Positions 63,201 to 64,000 of a DNA stretch of 64,000 bases are shown here, piece by piece. The notes under the pieces were generated by a model. The model had not been told where the DNA came from and did no database searches. It was given only the letters and a program-made list of their open reading frames with translations. The stretch's first letter is position 1. Every line of letters begins with the position of its first letter. The stretch lies in the NCBI GenBank assembly GCA_001770015.1, contig MEQB01000052.1, positions 1 to 64,000 of the forward strand, read 5' to 3'. A program made the position numbers and the translations under genes. The stretch comes from Bdellovibrionales bacterium RIFOXYC1_FULL_37_79. Its GTDB lineage: Bacteria > Bdellovibrionota > Bacteriovoracia > Bacteriovoracales > Bacteriovoracaceae.

Positions 63201-64000
63201 TGGCCTACAGCGAGGATAAGACACTTACTGAGCTCAAACTTGAAAGACAGGCCATAAATGCCAAAATAAAACGGGTCGAACCCATCTCAGCTGATACGAT
63301 TACATCTCCGACAGAAGCAGCTGCTACTGTGGAAGCCAGTAAAAAAGAACTCCAGATAGTCCAGGATAAGATCATAAAACATCTCGGGCACACCCCCGAT
63401 TGGTCAACCTTTGATCAAAATGCTGCTCCCGCTAGCCAGCGTGACCAGAAGATTAAAACTTTAATGAAGGAAGCCATGGATGAATCCAAGGACATAGATA
63501 AAGGTAAACTGGATACCAAATTGAATTCGATTGCCAAAGCTTTGGAGAATGATGATCTCAATCCAGAGATTCATGAAGCAGCTAAAGCACTGGCAGCAAA
63601 CGTCAAAAAGCGCAAGGACAATAAACCCAGCCTCGACGATCAAAAAGAGGCCAAAGAGAAATTTGTTGAAGAACTTAATAAAGAGGAAACAGATGCTTGC
63701 GCCATCCTACAAAGAGAAATTGTCGTGGATCTGGCCAAAACTTGTCTTAAAAAAGAAAAAGAACCCTTGTCTTGCTACAAGGAAAAAGAACAGGAGGCCT
63801 TCCTGGACGGGGACGGTGAATCGCTAGCTTCCAGAAATCTTAGCTATCAATTACAAGAATATATGAAACTTCCACTGGACTCTCCTTACTCTGAAAAATG
63901 GGAAGGTATGGGCGAACTATTAGACGGAACGTGTAATAGCGAAAACGATATGCAAAGAGGTTATTGGGGCGACTCGCAAAGAAACAATGACCCCTTTGAG
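60209..64000 (+). CDS. very long exported helical protein, partial (runs off the window)
   Basis: 1264 codons with no stop before the window end. The start is the GTG at 60209, AGAGG upstream; an ATG at 60239 is an alternative. The first codons contain an in-frame near-duplicate (KPIN.KPIK). A signal sequence (VATTYTVLLSLIIY, then IFS at about 30-33) is followed by a mostly helical, Gln/Lys/Glu-rich chain with coiled-coil stretches (KQQEQQKQMLEELNDKE near 743-760) and scattered Cys pairs. Near residue 885 there is a Gly/Lys/Asp-rich linker with an acidic block (DDDDEDIDDF). No family recognised. It follows a 248-base intergenic region after the divergent RDD gene. It may be a surface or periplasmic scaffold. 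Confidence 0.72.
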   Translation, partial: MKPINVKPIKMIKSCVRVATTYTVLLSLIIYPMEIFSLDGDTTRTIGGIINQFGQQMQRLQSMQYDNQAQMASLARAQQLIAASAPSTVISSRYFPGCALPPDNQLPPPNVCENLQTQADIILAQQMTYLGQQQTIFLDIMLNGTGDSSPNNAGIACMEEALNRHAQLFTSKVNSLEGYRTKYNKEKQILKKNLQPLLDKMGDLHYEVAGGDPKNAKQKSVNLAKLFTGTACQGIVDDAHYINKKGIRGVRDALTTPTEGSNGKSLYGNASNILSDKDKLKAQVEIQIERLVKHVNTYGPGEFDIKDGYLDRGGETAFYEMGLAVVRQQEILTKRHKQIKDQLAKDFPGYELPPLDRHFYTNIDRFAEEAADYFRKKMVHDCVTMKDTTGVGLTNDQVISMLSSPRLSNGYVTVESYKAKLKAILDQPSFIEDKLNAIKELDKAVGLDVEMAGKFSFLPANSPKSPYVVYKALVDMCTKSRGPLEGTNAFSAKSGARDARSGMEKVEEGKRLVAEIKQLGARFTSDLAKEIRERTLSCGGGITQTSASCNTKTLTPQEKGFCLDNAVKCATRVKSCQALTQKHIEDRVTQIKQIAGTYNQNVLAFTAETERSLNVLKTQVFQDMATFAAQFSEVNIPLPEDLFVKLPESIMSPYDVDLLGSVVGRDKFSFMDDLSDNIGKLIGTIQGVNNDIQKIGQPGGYVEKTKKKLKENQRKWDDFRTLCSDKIAEIQMNQKQMQEDAMRKQQEQQKQMLEELNDKELYCTKYHSLNRSHPGPGCDQEIQSLIDGFDDVAIALRAESDQILFNLNSYKVICDKINNEERSDEEEKIRQISLPKLCFKTNYNFEALKKSLIKDLISQAPESISQDEILDYLSDVMAEPDEKKADKPEKGEAGKGGKTKDKTKKLFASFKKIKDKNSDDDDEDIDDFLSTGEHYFDQKLKGLKQFLKQAQNYSNNPKSMSSVQFHTDEINNFGVAEEISNAKIEEDLKALQKLIDHLAYSEDKTLTELKLERQAINAKIKRVEPISADTITSPTEAAATVEASKKELQIVQDKIIKHLGHTPDWSTFDQNAAPASQRDQKIKTLMKEAMDESKDIDKGKLDTKLNSIAKALENDDLNPEIHEAAKALAANVKKRKDNKPSLDDQKEAKEKFVEELNKEETDACAILQREIVVDLAKTCLKKEKEPLSCYKEKEQEAFLDGDGESLASRNLSYQLQEYMKLPLDSPYSEKWEGMGELLDGTCNSENDMQRGYWGDSQRNNDPFE

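Overview
The window is a stretch of an AT-rich, Gram-negative chromosome. Outer-membrane efflux parts, a lipoprotein lipobox, many signal peptides, a TIGR02147-family regulator and an unusually high share of large secreted proteins without recognisable families fit a Bdellovibrionota-type organism (Bacteriovorax/Halobacteriovorax/Peredibacter-like). This placement is an inference from gene content; there is no rRNA or tRNA in the window to test it.

1-11.1 kb is an accessory region. It is bounded by a 48-bp near-identical direct repeat (40-87 and 11022-11069). Inside are three secreted proteins on the + strand (241-3211), a truncated IS66-type gene joined to a truncated HTH gene, a truncated methyltransferase, and a 1652-residue exported protein on the - strand. 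The large protein combines an HExxH metallopeptidase-like domain with a C-terminal ABC1/UbiB-like kinase domain. The 649-residue secreted protein also carries a kinase-like signature of another type, so two unrelated exported kinase-fold proteins appear to sit in one island. I regard this as the best candidate for an undescribed system.

11.1-17.1 kb: a thioredoxin, a BigR/SqrR-like ArsR repressor, a TolC-type channel and an RND pump form one operon behind a 10-8-10 palindrome. The expected periplasmic adaptor gene is absent. A convergent exported endonuclease/exonuclease/phosphatase-family protein follows.

17.2-24.4 kb: pyruvate:ferredoxin/flavodoxin oxidoreductase, class III fructose-1,6-bisphosphatase and an MFS exporter.

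24.4-28.7 kb (- strand): a Mg-chelatase-I-like AAA+ ATPase and a VWA protein. They are separated by an A-AAA-AAG slippery heptamer directly before the first stop, which could yield an I-D fusion. Downstream are a membrane protein and a chimeric pseudogene carrying a second copy of the VWA tail.

28.9-37.6 kb: secreted proteins of unknown function, a BtpA-family protein, a small triple-repeat Cys protein between two related hairpins, a TIGR02147 regulator, a DUF234-type ATPase behind a 58-bp tandem palindromic repeat, an HNH endonuclease and a possible outer-membrane protein.

37.7-46.3 kb: central metabolism. Pyruvate dehydrogenase E1 (aceE), M18 aminopeptidase, carbamate kinase, a histidine kinase lacking its histidine, a cyclic-2,3-diphosphoglycerate-synthetase-like protein and ornithine carbamoyltransferase. 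The last two and the carbamate kinase suggest citrulline/carbamoyl-phosphate catabolism without an arginine deiminase in view.

46.4-64 kb: an unknown exported protein, a MORN-like repeat protein, a COG2509 flavoprotein, cinA, a 1658-residue Cys-rich lipoprotein with a LecA-like segment, uppP, an RDD-domain membrane protein, and the first 1264 codons of a very long exported helical protein that runs off the window.
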